The notes: generated by a model from the sequence alone, not told the origin. Shown: positions 1 through 7,008, counted from the stretch's first letter. The stretch: DNA of 12,366 nt from JAMCRM01 sp041685075 (GCA_041685075.1 JAWLGN010000158.1:1-12366), one strand, 5' to 3'. Made by a program: numbers and translations.

Positions 1-910
1 CATACACCGCCATGGCGCGCTTTGTTTCGGCTTCAAAGTAGGGCCGCAGCAGCGCGGCTTCCCGCTTATGCAGCTTCAGAATCACGTTGCCGCTGCGGAA
101 GGTTTCGAAGTTGCGGTAGCTGTCGAGCAGCGTCAGGGTGTTGCGCGTGGCGGCATCCTGGTGGCCGTTGTGATAGCAGGCTTCCAGGTGCTCGCGCGCC
201 TCCTGGTCGCGGCCCAGCCGCATCAGGTTGATGCCGAGCTGCGAGCGCGCGCTCCATAGCTCCGGCGCTATCTCCAGCGCCTTGCGGAACCAGGCGATAC
301 CCTCCTCGTAACGGCGGTTCAACACGAAGAATCGGCCGATGGTCTCGTAGGCCTTTCCGTAGCGCGGGTTGCGCTCCAGGATACGCCGGATCCACGGCGT
401 CCCGGGCTTGTCCTCGAGCAGGTCGATGGTGGCGCGAACGGCCATGGCATCGAGCGCATCGGGCGAGATGGCCAGCGCCTTATCCGCCTCGGCAGCCGCG
501 CGCGCGTGATCGGTGTCCTCGAGCGCCAGCCGAGCCAGCAGTTCGCGCGCCTCCACCAGCTTCGGATCGGCCTCCAGGGCCAGCTCCGCAAGCTTCACCG
601 CGCGCGCATCGAAGCTTTCCGAAGCCACCAGCGCGAGCCCCAGCAGAGCGCCGGGGTGGTCCTTTCGGATGGCCAGCGCTTCATTGAACTCCGCCTCTGC
701 GTCCTTGGGCTGGAAGCGCTCCAGGAAGAAGCGGCCCCAACGCACGTGGTAATCGGGATTCTTCGGGTTGGCCGCCACGGCGGCGCGGAAGGCATCGTTG
801 GCCTCACGGTAGCGCCCCTGTTTCCAGAGCGCTTCGGCGCGGTCCAGGCTTTGGGCGCACAGCCCCGCTGCCGCAAGCACGAGACAGACCCAGAAGCGCA
901 ACGCGGTCAC
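1..910 (-). CDS. Exported TPR protein, probable N-terminal part of a TPR/peptidase-MA-like protein (3' end outside window)
   Basis: 303 residues are visible, starting from GTG at 910-908 and still open at the window edge. This GTG overlaps the preceding gene's TGA by 4 bases (GTGA), which fixes the start. Residues 1-20 form a signal peptide (hydrophobic VCLVLAAAGLCAQ). The Cys lacks a convincing lipobox, so signal peptidase I cleavage after CAQ is likely. From about 22 to 250 there are helical TPR-like repeats, for example the units near 22-50, 54-83, 186-216 and 220-246, with recurring W/G/Y/A/P positions. The last 45 residues (LLDSYRNF, then LKLHKREAALLRPYF) leave the TPR pattern. They resemble the entry to the gluzincin peptidase-MA-like domain found behind TPRs in many acidobacterial proteins. 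The HExxH motif would lie outside the window, so this part is inference. It is the last visible gene of the 1-4839 operon and is probably periplasmic. Confidence 0.8.
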   Translation of the reverse strand, partial: MTALRFWVCLVLAAAGLCAQSLDRAEALWKQGRYREANDAFRAAVAANPKNPDYHVRWGRFFLERFQPKDAEAEFNEALAIRKDHPGALLGLALVASESFDARAVKLAELALEADPKLVEARELLARLALEDTDHARAAAEADKALAISPDALDAMAVRATIDLLEDKPGTPWIRRILERNPRYGKAYETIGRFFVLNRRYEEGIAWFRKALEIAPELWSARSQLGINLMRLGRDQEAREHLEACYHNGHQDAATRNTLTLLDSYRNFETFRSGNVILKLHKREAALLRPYFEAETKRAMAVY

Positions 911-1773
911 CGGTCCAGCTCCTCCTGGGTTTCCGCCAGCTCCACGAGCAGCGCGGTCAACTGCTTCTTGTATTCCTCCGGCGCCAGCGCGGCCTTGTTG
1001 TATTTCAGCCGGTCGATGCGCAGCTCCAGGTCTTCCTTTTTGGCCAACAGCTTCGCCTTGCCGGAATCCAGCGCGGCGGCGGCGTTGCGGCCCCGCCGCA
1101 GCAGCGGGAAGGCGGCCGCGCCGGAGGCCTCCATCACGGGATGCTCGGTCGCCAGGCGTTTCTCGGTCTCGTAGAACGACTTCACCCTGCGCTCGGCATA
1201 CTGGAAGGCTTCAAGCGCCGAAACCGTTTCGTTCTTATCGGTGTCCGCCGCCGGCTCGCGCAACGCCTCGGCCCAGTAGCGTGCGAAGACCGTGGCATTC
1301 TTCTCCGTGCCGGTGCGGGTCGCCGAGATGACCAGGCGGCCGTCGCCGGCCAGCGCCTTCAGCGATGCGCCGCTCGCGCTGCTCGTATTCACCACCAGTT
1401 GACGTTTGGCGGGAATGCGCCCCAGCAGCGCCGCCAGTTCTTCGGCCGTCACGTCCGGCCCCGGAAGGTTGAACTTGTACTCGTGGCCGTCGTAGGTGCC
1501 GTGGCCGATGAGCATGAGGACCAGCTCATCATCCGGCTGCGCCCGCTGCGCGAGCTCCTCCAGGGCTCGACGGAGCTGCTCGCGACGCGGCGCGATGAGG
1601 GTCTGGCTCTGGACGCCTCCGCCGGCATCTTTCAGCGCATTCCCGATATCTTTGGCCCAGCCCACGAAGCGCTGCTCGTAATCCGGCTCACCGCCCAGGC
1701 CGGTGACCGTCAGGTAGTGGGTGGCCGCCGGAGCCGCCGCCGCCATCGCCAGCGCCAGCACAATGACTCTCAT
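907..1773 (-). CDS. Exported caspase-fold (clan CD, C13/C14-like) protein with Ser at the expected catalytic Cys
   Basis: 288 residues from ATG 1773-1771, which overlaps the previous gene's TGA (ATGA). An upstream in-frame start at 1854 would lie deep in that gene and would bury the signal peptide. Residues 1-17 are a signal peptide. Residues 18-215 show a caspase-like core: a first strand near YLTVTGLGG; a hydrophobic strand into GHGTYDG with the presumed catalytic His91; and the strand QLVVNTSSASG (125-135). By alignment on the final SG, Ser132 sits where clan CD enzymes have Cys. Next come a strand with SATRTG (150-155) and an EF-hand-like loop, D177-T-D179-K-N181 ending at E188. The C-terminus (about 235-288) is a charged predicted coiled coil. 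The fold assignment is by motif; the family is known for both active and inactive members. It could be a serine variant or a pseudo-protease that binds peptides. It is probably periplasmic and works with the VWA and TPR partners. Confidence 0.75.
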   Translation of the reverse strand: MRVIVLALAMAAAAPAATHYLTVTGLGGEPDYEQRFVGWAKDIGNALKDAGGGVQSQTLIAPRREQLRRALEELAQRAQPDDELVLMLIGHGTYDGHEYKFNLPGPDVTAEELAALLGRIPAKRQLVVNTSSASGASLKALAGDGRLVISATRTGTEKNATVFARYWAEALREPAADTDKNETVSALEAFQYAERRVKSFYETEKRLATEHPVMEASGAAAFPLLRRGRNAAAALDSGKAKLLAKKEDLELRIDRLKYNKAALAPEEYKKQLTALLVELAETQEELDR

Positions 1774-4016
1774 ATCACGCCCCACTTCCGCCGCAGCAGC
1801 CACTCCGACCCGCGCAGCATCAGGGCCAGCAGGAAAACCGCCGGCATGTTCCACAGGTCCCGGGTCTCTCGCGTGGTGATGCCCGCTTCCGAGTAGGAAA
1901 TTTCTCCGGCCAGCTTCCGCGCACTATCGGGGTTGTAGTAGTTGCCGCCGGTCTGCTGCGCGAGTTTCTCCAGCAGCTCGCGGTTCCGGCTGGTGCGGAA
2001 GTGTTCGGCGGCGCCGTCCTCGCGGCGAAACTGGAAGACGTCGCGCCCGATTTCCTGCTCGCCTTGCCTCGCCACAATCTCCACCACGTACGCGCCCGGC
2101 CTGTCGGCGTGCCACTCGGAGCTGTAGACGCCCTCTTCGAGCGGCCGCGGCGCGAGTTGCGCGGTAGCGGTGCCGTCCGGCCCGGTGATGCGCGCCTCCA
2201 CGCTCAGGTCCGCGCGCGGCTGAAACCCCTTGTCCCGCACCTCGGCGCGCAACTCCACGCGGCCGGCATCGGAGATCACAGGCTGCGGCGTGGATCCCGT
2301 CACCTGCCCCGGAGTCTCGTTCACCAGGTAGCGCAGCAACTGTTGCCAGAAAGCATGATGACTGCGATCGGTGTGCTCCTGGAGCATCTTCCACCGCCAG
2401 GAGCCAGCGGTGGCGAAGACCGCCGTACGCCCGCGCCCGTAGTTCTGCACGGCCAGCAGCGGCATGCGCCGCCGGTCCTCGGGAACGCTCTCCATCAGAA
2501 CCACCGCGCCGGGCTTGGCTTCGCCGGTCTCGTTCCAGTTGGCCAGCGCGGGCATCTTCTTCCAGCGCTCGGCGTTGCGCGCGCCGTTTTCCTCGAGCCG
2601 GCAGATCACCCCGGCCAGCCCGGCGGGTGTCGGTTCATAGCCCGTCAAACTGCGGTGAAAGGTGTCCCTGGCATCCCGCAGTCCGACAGGCAGGATTTCC
2701 GCCACCGGCGAGTGCTGCCATCCACCATCGGAGAGACCAAAGCGCCCGCCGAGAAACAGCACCCCGCCCCCGCGCAGCCCGGCGAAGTCGCGGATCAGTT
2801 GTTGCTGCGCGGGCGTGAAATAACCTGCCTCCACGCCGCCCACGATCAGCCCCTGGTAAGCGAACAGTTCCTCGGCGGTTCCCGGGAAGCCGTGCTCCAG
2901 CTCACCGGCGCTCGCAATTCCCTGGCGGTAGATCTTGTTCTCGGTGGTCCGCAGCAGGCTCACCAGTTCCAGGCTGCGGTCTTCCTCGGCGGCGCGGCGA
3001 ATGAATTTGAACTCCCAGCGCGGCTCGCCTTCGATGTAGAGGATGCGCGGGCGGGCGGCGCGCACGTCCACCAGGCGCGTGATGGCGTTGTTTTCCGCGT
3101 TCTCTTCGCCGTCCAGCGGCTCGATGGCGACGCGCAGGCTGCGCGGTCCCGCGCGTCCGGCGTTGAAGGTCAGGGCATGGGTCTGGAGCGCTCCGTCGTT
3201 TTCGAGCGCGATTTCTTCGGAGGCCAGCACCTGGTCGCCGTCCCGGACCGCCAGCCGCGCTTTCCGCCCCTGATAGCCGTAGGCACGCAGCGAGACCTGC
3301 GCGGTCAGGCGCGAATCCGGCAGCACGCGCGTTGGAAGCACGGCATCTTCAATCTCCACGTCCCTGGCCGGTTGGTCGCGCCCCAAGCCGACCGTGTGCA
3401 CCGGAATGCGCCGCCTCCGGATGGCGGCCATAGCTTCGAGCCCGATGCCACCGCTGTTCTCCGCGCCGTCGCTCAGCAGCACCACCGCGCCCAGCGGCAG
3501 GGTTGCCGATTCCGCCAGCACCTGCTCGAGCCCTTCGGCAAGTCGCGTAGCAGGCTGCTCGCCGCGTAGTTCCTCCAGCTTGCCGATACGCCGCACTTGC
3601 GCGCCCAGCCCGTACAACCGCACCTGGAAGCGTTCCTGGAGCGCCGCCAGCAGCCCATCATCCAGCGCCCCAACGGCCTGCGCCAGGCGCGTCGATCCGC
3701 CGTCCTCCATGGCCATGCTGCGCGAATCGTCCACCAACACCGCCACGACGTTCTGTTGCGGGCGTAGCGTCGCCACGCTGATCGCCGGCCGCCATAACAG
3801 CAGCAGCAGCAGCGCCACCAGGGCCGTCTGGAGCCCCCAGATGGCCGCCGCATGCGCCCGGGCCAGGCCCCCACGATGCCGCCGCACATGCCACCACAGC
3901 AGCGCCGCCGCCAACACCGCAGCCGCCCCCAGCACCCACACCGGCCACGGCGCCAACAGCACGAACTGCCCCCGCGAAAAGAGCGCGCCCGGATATTTGA
4001 AGAGGAGTTCGAACAT
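1770..4016 (-). CDS. Membrane-anchored VWA and glutamine-amidotransferase-like domain protein
   Basis: 748 residues. Two membrane segments lie at about 18-42 and 58-76, and a third at about 722-742 near the C-terminus, followed by the basic tail RRKWGVI. This is the usual plan of bacterial BatA-like VWA proteins. The VWA domain (about 88-215) carries a complete metal-binding (MIDAS) set: D96-D-S98-R-S100, a Thr around 157 and D183 in LLSDGAEN. Residues about 322-445 look like the class I glutamine-amidotransferase fold (strand RILYIEG, later LIVGG and GGGVLFLGG). No Cys nucleophile is present, so it is a non-catalytic version. Residues about 580-660 look like an Ig-like beta domain (PGAYVVEIVA). 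VWA proteins of this type usually act in complexes with MoxR-type ATPases, none of which is in the window. The stop overlaps the next gene by 4 bases. A GA/G-rich stretch about 15 bases before the ATG is a poorly spaced ribosome binding site. Confidence 0.88.
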   Translation of the reverse strand: MFELLFKYPGALFSRGQFVLLAPWPVWVLGAAAVLAAALLWWHVRRHRGGLARAHAAAIWGLQTALVALLLLLLWRPAISVATLRPQQNVVAVLVDDSRSMAMEDGGSTRLAQAVGALDDGLLAALQERFQVRLYGLGAQVRRIGKLEELRGEQPATRLAEGLEQVLAESATLPLGAVVLLSDGAENSGGIGLEAMAAIRRRRIPVHTVGLGRDQPARDVEIEDAVLPTRVLPDSRLTAQVSLRAYGYQGRKARLAVRDGDQVLASEEIALENDGALQTHALTFNAGRAGPRSLRVAIEPLDGEENAENNAITRLVDVRAARPRILYIEGEPRWEFKFIRRAAEEDRSLELVSLLRTTENKIYRQGIASAGELEHGFPGTAEELFAYQGLIVGGVEAGYFTPAQQQLIRDFAGLRGGGVLFLGGRFGLSDGGWQHSPVAEILPVGLRDARDTFHRSLTGYEPTPAGLAGVICRLEENGARNAERWKKMPALANWNETGEAKPGAVVLMESVPEDRRRMPLLAVQNYGRGRTAVFATAGSWRWKMLQEHTDRSHHAFWQQLLRYLVNETPGQVTGSTPQPVISDAGRVELRAEVRDKGFQPRADLSVEARITGPDGTATAQLAPRPLEEGVYSSEWHADRPGAYVVEIVARQGEQEIGRDVFQFRREDGAAEHFRTSRNRELLEKLAQQTGGNYYNPDSARKLAGEISYSEAGITTRETRDLWNMPAVFLLALMLRGSEWLLRRKWGVI

Positions 4017-4047
4017 GTCCAGAGGTATGCCGCCCCCTCGGGGTCCC

Positions 4048-4839
4048 CTAATGCGTCATCGCGTAGATGATGTAGTTGATTCCTACCCGGTATGCCAGCG
4101 ATGCCAGTTTTTCCGGATATCTGGGCGAATCCGCCCATTCCCAGGCATCGCCCAGGTCCTGGTTGAAGCAGATCGCCACCATAATGCGATTCTTATCGTC
4201 GTAGATGCCCCGCCAGCGGGCCTCCACTCCATCCTTTTCATAGGTCCGCCCGGTGTACAGGTACTGAATCCCCGGCACCTGAAACCGCTCGTCCAGATCG
4301 TACAAGACGTGAAAGATCGCGTCGGCGTTATCGATTTCGACCACCGGCCGATCGGGGAAAACCCGGCTCATGCTGGCCATAAAGACTTCCCATTCGTGCG
4401 TGCCGTGAAAATCGTCACACATCAGGAAGCCGCCGCGCATGAGATACTCGCGCAGCTTCCTCACCTGCGCATCGGTCAGGTTCCACCGGCCGGGCTCCAC
4501 CGCATAGACCCAGGGCCAGTTGAAAATTTCGTCGCTGTCGAGATCGACTACCTGCTCGGTGGAGCGCGTGTGGATGCGGGTCAGGCGCCGGATTCCTTGA
4601 ATGAACTGCCTGTCGGCCTTGGGATAGTCCGTCGCCCAGCTTCCCCGGTAACCCCAACCCCATCGGCCCGAAGGGTACATCAGGCGCGCGAAGGCGAACT
4701 CGGTCTTCTCATGGGCATCGTGCGGAAGCGGGGCGGGTTGATCCTCCACACCTCGAAACTGGCGAAACCCGGATTGAAACGCGAACCCCGCGGCAGACAG
4801 CACCGCCATACCGGCGAATAGTGCGTAGCGGAAACGCAT
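4048..4839 (-). CDS. Exported DUF4159 domain protein
   Basis: 263 residues with a short N-terminal hydrophobic signal (about 5-22). The rest matches DUF4159: FAFARLMYPSG (48-58), the DYPKADRQF region (71-79), the glycine-rich strand RGGFLMCDDFHGTHEW (135-150), then YDDKNRIMVAICFNQDLGD (213-231), DAWEWAD and a C-terminal RVGINYIIYAMTH. DUF4159 has a flavodoxin/glutamine-amidotransferase-like fold; its function is unknown. In many bacteria it sits beside MoxR, DUF58 and VWA genes, as it sits beside a VWA gene here. The start is well supported by a GAGGGTGGTG purine-rich stretch directly upstream (minus strand, about 4842-4851). It is the first gene of the operon, with 31 bases before the VWA gene. 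The product is probably periplasmic. Assignment to the family is firm, but its role is not known. Confidence 0.9.
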   Translation of the reverse strand: MRFRYALFAGMAVLSAAGFAFQSGFRQFRGVEDQPAPLPHDAHEKTEFAFARLMYPSGRWGWGYRGSWATDYPKADRQFIQGIRRLTRIHTRSTEQVVDLDSDEIFNWPWVYAVEPGRWNLTDAQVRKLREYLMRGGFLMCDDFHGTHEWEVFMASMSRVFPDRPVVEIDNADAIFHVLYDLDERFQVPGIQYLYTGRTYEKDGVEARWRGIYDDKNRIMVAICFNQDLGDAWEWADSPRYPEKLASLAYRVGINYIIYAMTH

Positions 4840-4963
4840 TCACCACCCTCTTATTGGTTCCAGAATATCACGCGCCGGTGCCGCGGCAGCATTCGCGCGC
4901 GCGGGGACCGAAGTACTGGTCCTCTATCTGGTACCCGCATTACTGGTAGCGCGGGCCAAGTGA
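4840..4963. promoter_or_regulatory. Divergent intergenic region between the DUF4159 operon and the PilZ gene
   Basis: This 124-base gap must carry both the minus-strand operon promoter and the plus-strand PilZ promoter. A perfect 10-base palindrome TGCCGCGGCA lies at 4879-4888. Three copies of CTGGT lie at 4916-4920, 4928-4932 and 4943-4947, two of them in the form TACTGGT. A minus-strand -10-like TATTCT (about 4865-4870) lies just before the DUF4159 gene, but no clear -35 box accompanies it. These are visible patterns only; I recognise no known operator. Confidence 0.4.
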
Positions 4964-5380
4964 ATGGATACTGTTCGCAGGAAAATGACGGATCGCCATC
5001 AGAATATCGAGCTCATCGGCGGCGATAGACGCCGCAGCCGCCGTTATCCGGTCAGCCTGGAATTGAAGTACAAAGTCACCCGCGGCAGACGCCTGCTGGA
5101 CATGGGATCCGGGCAGACGCGCAATATGAGCAGTGGAGGCATCGCGTTTACCACGGACCAGGTTCTGCCGATGGGCATGATTGCGGAGTTGTGGGTGGAA
5201 TGGCCGTACCAACTGAACGGCTACCCGATGCGCCTGGTGGTGACGGGCCGCGTGGTGCGGTCCACTCGAACCGAGACGGCCGTGCGGAGCATGAAACACG
5301 AATTTCGCCTGGCCGGCAGCGGGCGGCTTGCCAACCTGGCGCGCGAGATCTTCTCCGGCTGCGAAGCCCCGGGCACGTAG
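4964..5380 (+). CDS. PilZ domain protein (predicted c-di-GMP receptor)
   Basis: 138 residues if started at ATG 4964, or 131 residues from ATG 4985. The second start has AGGA only two bases upstream and the first has no clear ribosome binding site, so the start is uncertain by seven residues. A single PilZ domain fills most of the protein. It has the c-di-GMP-binding RxxxR motif inside DRRRSRRYP (R22/R23 with R26/R27), a beta strand SLELKYKV, the second motif N54-M-S56-S-G-G59, and later strands AELWVEW and RLVVTGRVVRS. Both ligand motifs are intact, so binding is expected. There is no output domain or signal peptide; it would be a cytoplasmic adaptor that acts through a protein partner. It is the only plus-strand gene here, divergent from the DUF4159 operon, and is followed at once by a hairpin terminator. 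The target is unknown. Confidence 0.9.
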   Translation: MDTVRRKMTDRHQNIELIGGDRRRSRRYPVSLELKYKVTRGRRLLDMGSGQTRNMSSGGIAFTTDQVLPMGMIAELWVEWPYQLNGYPMRLVVTGRVVRSTRTETAVRSMKHEFRLAGSGRLANLAREIFSGCEAPGT

Positions 5381-5381
5381 A

Positions 5382-5424
5382 GGCCTCCCGCCGCGCTAAA
5401 CGTGGGAGGCCCGCTTCTTCCCTT
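5382..5424 (+). terminator. Probable intrinsic terminator of the PilZ gene
   Basis: GGCCTCCC (5382-5389) and GGGAGGCC (5404-5411) form a perfect 8-base-pair stem with a 14-base loop. The hairpin starts one base after the PilZ stop codon. It is followed on the plus strand by the pyrimidine-rich CTTCTTCCCTT (5414-5424). The other strand has no T-rich run after the hairpin, so it most likely acts on the PilZ transcript. The T-run is interrupted by C, so efficiency is uncertain. Confidence 0.6.
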
Positions 5425-5431
5425 ACGCTGA

Positions 5432-5473
5432 CGCCACCAGGGCCTTCAAGCTGTCGCCACCAGGGCTTTCAAG
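5432..5473. repeat. 23-base tandem duplication at the 3' end of the isomerase/epimerase gene
   Basis: The sequence CGCCACCAGGGCCTTCAAG (5432-5450) recurs as CGCCACCAGGGCTTTCAAG (5455-5473), one difference in 19 bases. The offset of 23 bases and the matching bases between the copies indicate a 23-base tandem duplication. On the coding (minus) strand the first copy encodes HLKALVA and runs out of frame into the second, where TGA ends the gene. The second copy still contains an intact out-of-frame version of the same ending. Confidence 0.8.
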
Positions 5474-6312
5474 TGGCGGCCGCAGATGACGCTGGCCATG
5501 TGCTTGTCGCCTCCCGGACCGGGCCAGTGGGTTTCCAGACTGATGTAACCCTTGTAACCGTCTTCGACCAGCGCGCGCACCTGCCCCGGCCAGTCGATGG
5601 CGCCTTCGCCGATCTCGAGCCAGTTGGCCTTTTGGCCGTCCACCGTGCAGTCCTTGGCGTGCACGTGCACAATCGAGCCGGCGGGCAACTGCCGGTAGCC
5701 ATCGGGGAAGGGCCGCGCTTCACCCGCTACCAGCGCATTGGCCGGGTCCCAGACGATCTTCAGGTTGGGATGGTTGATGGCCCGCATCAGTTTGGCCGCC
5801 TCCGCGCCGGTGGCGATGTTGCAGGCATGCTCGTTTTCGAGCCCGATGATCACGCCGTGCCGGCGCCCCTGCTCGGCCAGTTCGCCCAACGCATCCACGA
5901 TGCGGCTGAAGCATTTCTCCGGCTCCACCGTGCGCCAGTAGGAGAACACCCGGATCACGCGCGCGCCCGTACGGTTCGCCAACTCGAAGGCACGCGCCGC
6001 CATGCGCGGCTGATCTTCAATCGTCTGGGTGGCGGCGAACATGTCCTGCTGGAAGCGGGCGTCCACCTCCGGAGCATCCGGCAGCACGCATTTCAGCAGC
6101 GGCGATGCCAGCGAGATGATCTCCAGCCCGCGGGATTTCACGATCTCCAGGGCCCGCTCCAGCTCCTCATCGGTCAGGTTGATGATGTTCTTCCCGAACA
6201 CCATGCGCAACTCGGCCGCTTTCATGCCGAGTTCCGTCATCGAGCGGACAGCCGTTTCCAGGTCCGGCGAGAATTCGTCGGTGATCGCGGCGAGGGGGAA
6301 GTATTGGCTCAT
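5446..6312 (-). CDS. Sugar phosphate isomerase/epimerase-like TIM-barrel protein (xylose isomerase-like, AP endonuclease 2 fold)
   Basis: 288 residues, the usual length for this family, with no signal peptide (cytoplasmic). It begins with the strand LAAITDEFS, followed by MTELGMKAAELR. The four expected metal ligands are visible: Glu159 (IIGLENEH), Asp189 (KIVWDPAN), His218 (IVHVHAKD) and Glu260 (YISLETHW). This set is typical of the divalent-metal TIM-barrel group that isomerises or epimerises sugars and inositol derivatives. The exact substrate cannot be read from sequence. The start ATG 6312-6310 has a weak AGGGA upstream. It is last in the ppiD-dedA-isomerase cluster, 38 bases after the dedA-like gene. 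The stop codon is supplied by a 23-base tandem duplication, which leaves the C-terminus as KALVATA rather than the probable ancestral KALVASA. Confidence 0.88.
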   Translation of the reverse strand: MSQYFPLAAITDEFSPDLETAVRSMTELGMKAAELRMVFGKNIINLTDEELERALEIVKSRGLEIISLASPLLKCVLPDAPEVDARFQQDMFAATQTIEDQPRMAARAFELANRTGARVIRVFSYWRTVEPEKCFSRIVDALGELAEQGRRHGVIIGLENEHACNIATGAEAAKLMRAINHPNLKIVWDPANALVAGEARPFPDGYRQLPAGSIVHVHAKDCTVDGQKANWLEIGEGAIDWPGQVRALVEDGYKGYISLETHWPGPGGDKHMASVICGRHLKALVATA

Positions 6313-6350
6313 AAATCCCTATGTAAGCACAAACCGGGGCCGCCGTGGTC

Positions 6351-7004
6351 TCAACGGGCGCGCTTGCCGCGGTGCGCCTTCCATCCCTCAATCGCCACCG
6401 GCAGCAGCGAAACCAGGATGATCAGCACGATGGCCTTTTCGAAGTGCGCGCGCACCAGGGGCACCGAGCCGAGCATATACCCCAGCATGGTCAGGGCAAA
6501 GACCCACCCGATGCCGCCGAAGATGTTGAAGAACAGGAAGCGCGAGTAGCGCATCTCCCCCACTCCGGCCACGAACGGGGCGAAGGTTCGGATGATGGGG
6601 ATGAAGCGCGCGTAGACGATGGTCTTGCCGCCGTGCTTCTCGTAGAACTCCTGCGTACGCAGCAGGTACTCGCGTTTGAACAGGCGCGAATCCGGGCGGT
6701 TGAAGATGTGGGGGCCGGTCTTGCGTCCCAGCCAATATCCCACCGTGTCCCCGAGAATCGCGGCCGACATCAGCACCAGGTTGATCGTGACGATGTCCAG
6801 GTAGCCGGCGCCCGCCACGACCCCCACGGTGAACATGAGGGAGTCGCCCGGCAAGAAAAAGCCCATCAGCAGGCCGGTCTCCGCGAACACCACGGCGAAC
6901 AGCATGGTGTAGCCCAACCATCCCGTCAGAATGGTCGTCAGCAGCCCGATCAGGCGCTCAGGGTCGGTGAGCGTCCGCAGAAGGTCCAGTAGTGTGTCGA
7001 TCAT
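6351..7004 (-). CDS. DedA family inner-membrane protein (VTT/SNARE-associated domain)
   Basis: 217 residues from ATG 7004-7002, four bases after the ppiD-like stop. A TTG at 7028 would add eight residues and overlap that gene, so I prefer the ATG. The family's key features are all present: Glu42 (FAETGL), the re-entrant FLPGDSLM with Asp54, GDTVGYWLGRK (85-95), and YARFIPIIRTFAPFVAG (131-147) with Arg133 and Arg139. These correspond to the acidic and arginine residues shown to be needed in E. coli YqjA/YghB. Membrane segments lie at about 27-48, 55-85 and 160-180, with a last one at about 190-205, followed by a basic tail. DedA proteins are linked to undecaprenyl phosphate or phospholipid translocation and membrane-potential homeostasis. 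The assignment to the family is firm. The exact cargo of this paralogue is not known. Confidence 0.93.
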   Translation of the reverse strand: MIDTLLDLLRTLTDPERLIGLLTTILTGWLGYTMLFAVVFAETGLLMGFFLPGDSLMFTVGVVAGAGYLDIVTINLVLMSAAILGDTVGYWLGRKTGPHIFNRPDSRLFKREYLLRTQEFYEKHGGKTIVYARFIPIIRTFAPFVAGVGEMRYSRFLFFNIFGGIGWVFALTMLGYMLGSVPLVRAHFEKAIVLIILVSLLPVAIEGWKAHRGKRAR

Positions 7005-7008
7005 TCGG

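Noticed and set aside
1774..1854. Upstream in-frame extension of the caspase-like protein by 27 residues
   Set aside because: It lies inside the VWA coding region and would place the signal peptide internally; the ATGA overlap start is better.
2001..3569. A 522-residue plus-strand open frame opposite the VWA gene
   Set aside because: Antisense to a clear VWA protein with an intact metal site; composition is typical of complementary-strand shadow frames.
5191..6549. A 452-residue plus-strand open frame across the PilZ end and the isomerase gene
   Set aside because: It starts inside the PilZ gene in another frame, crosses a terminator hairpin and runs antisense to the isomerase.
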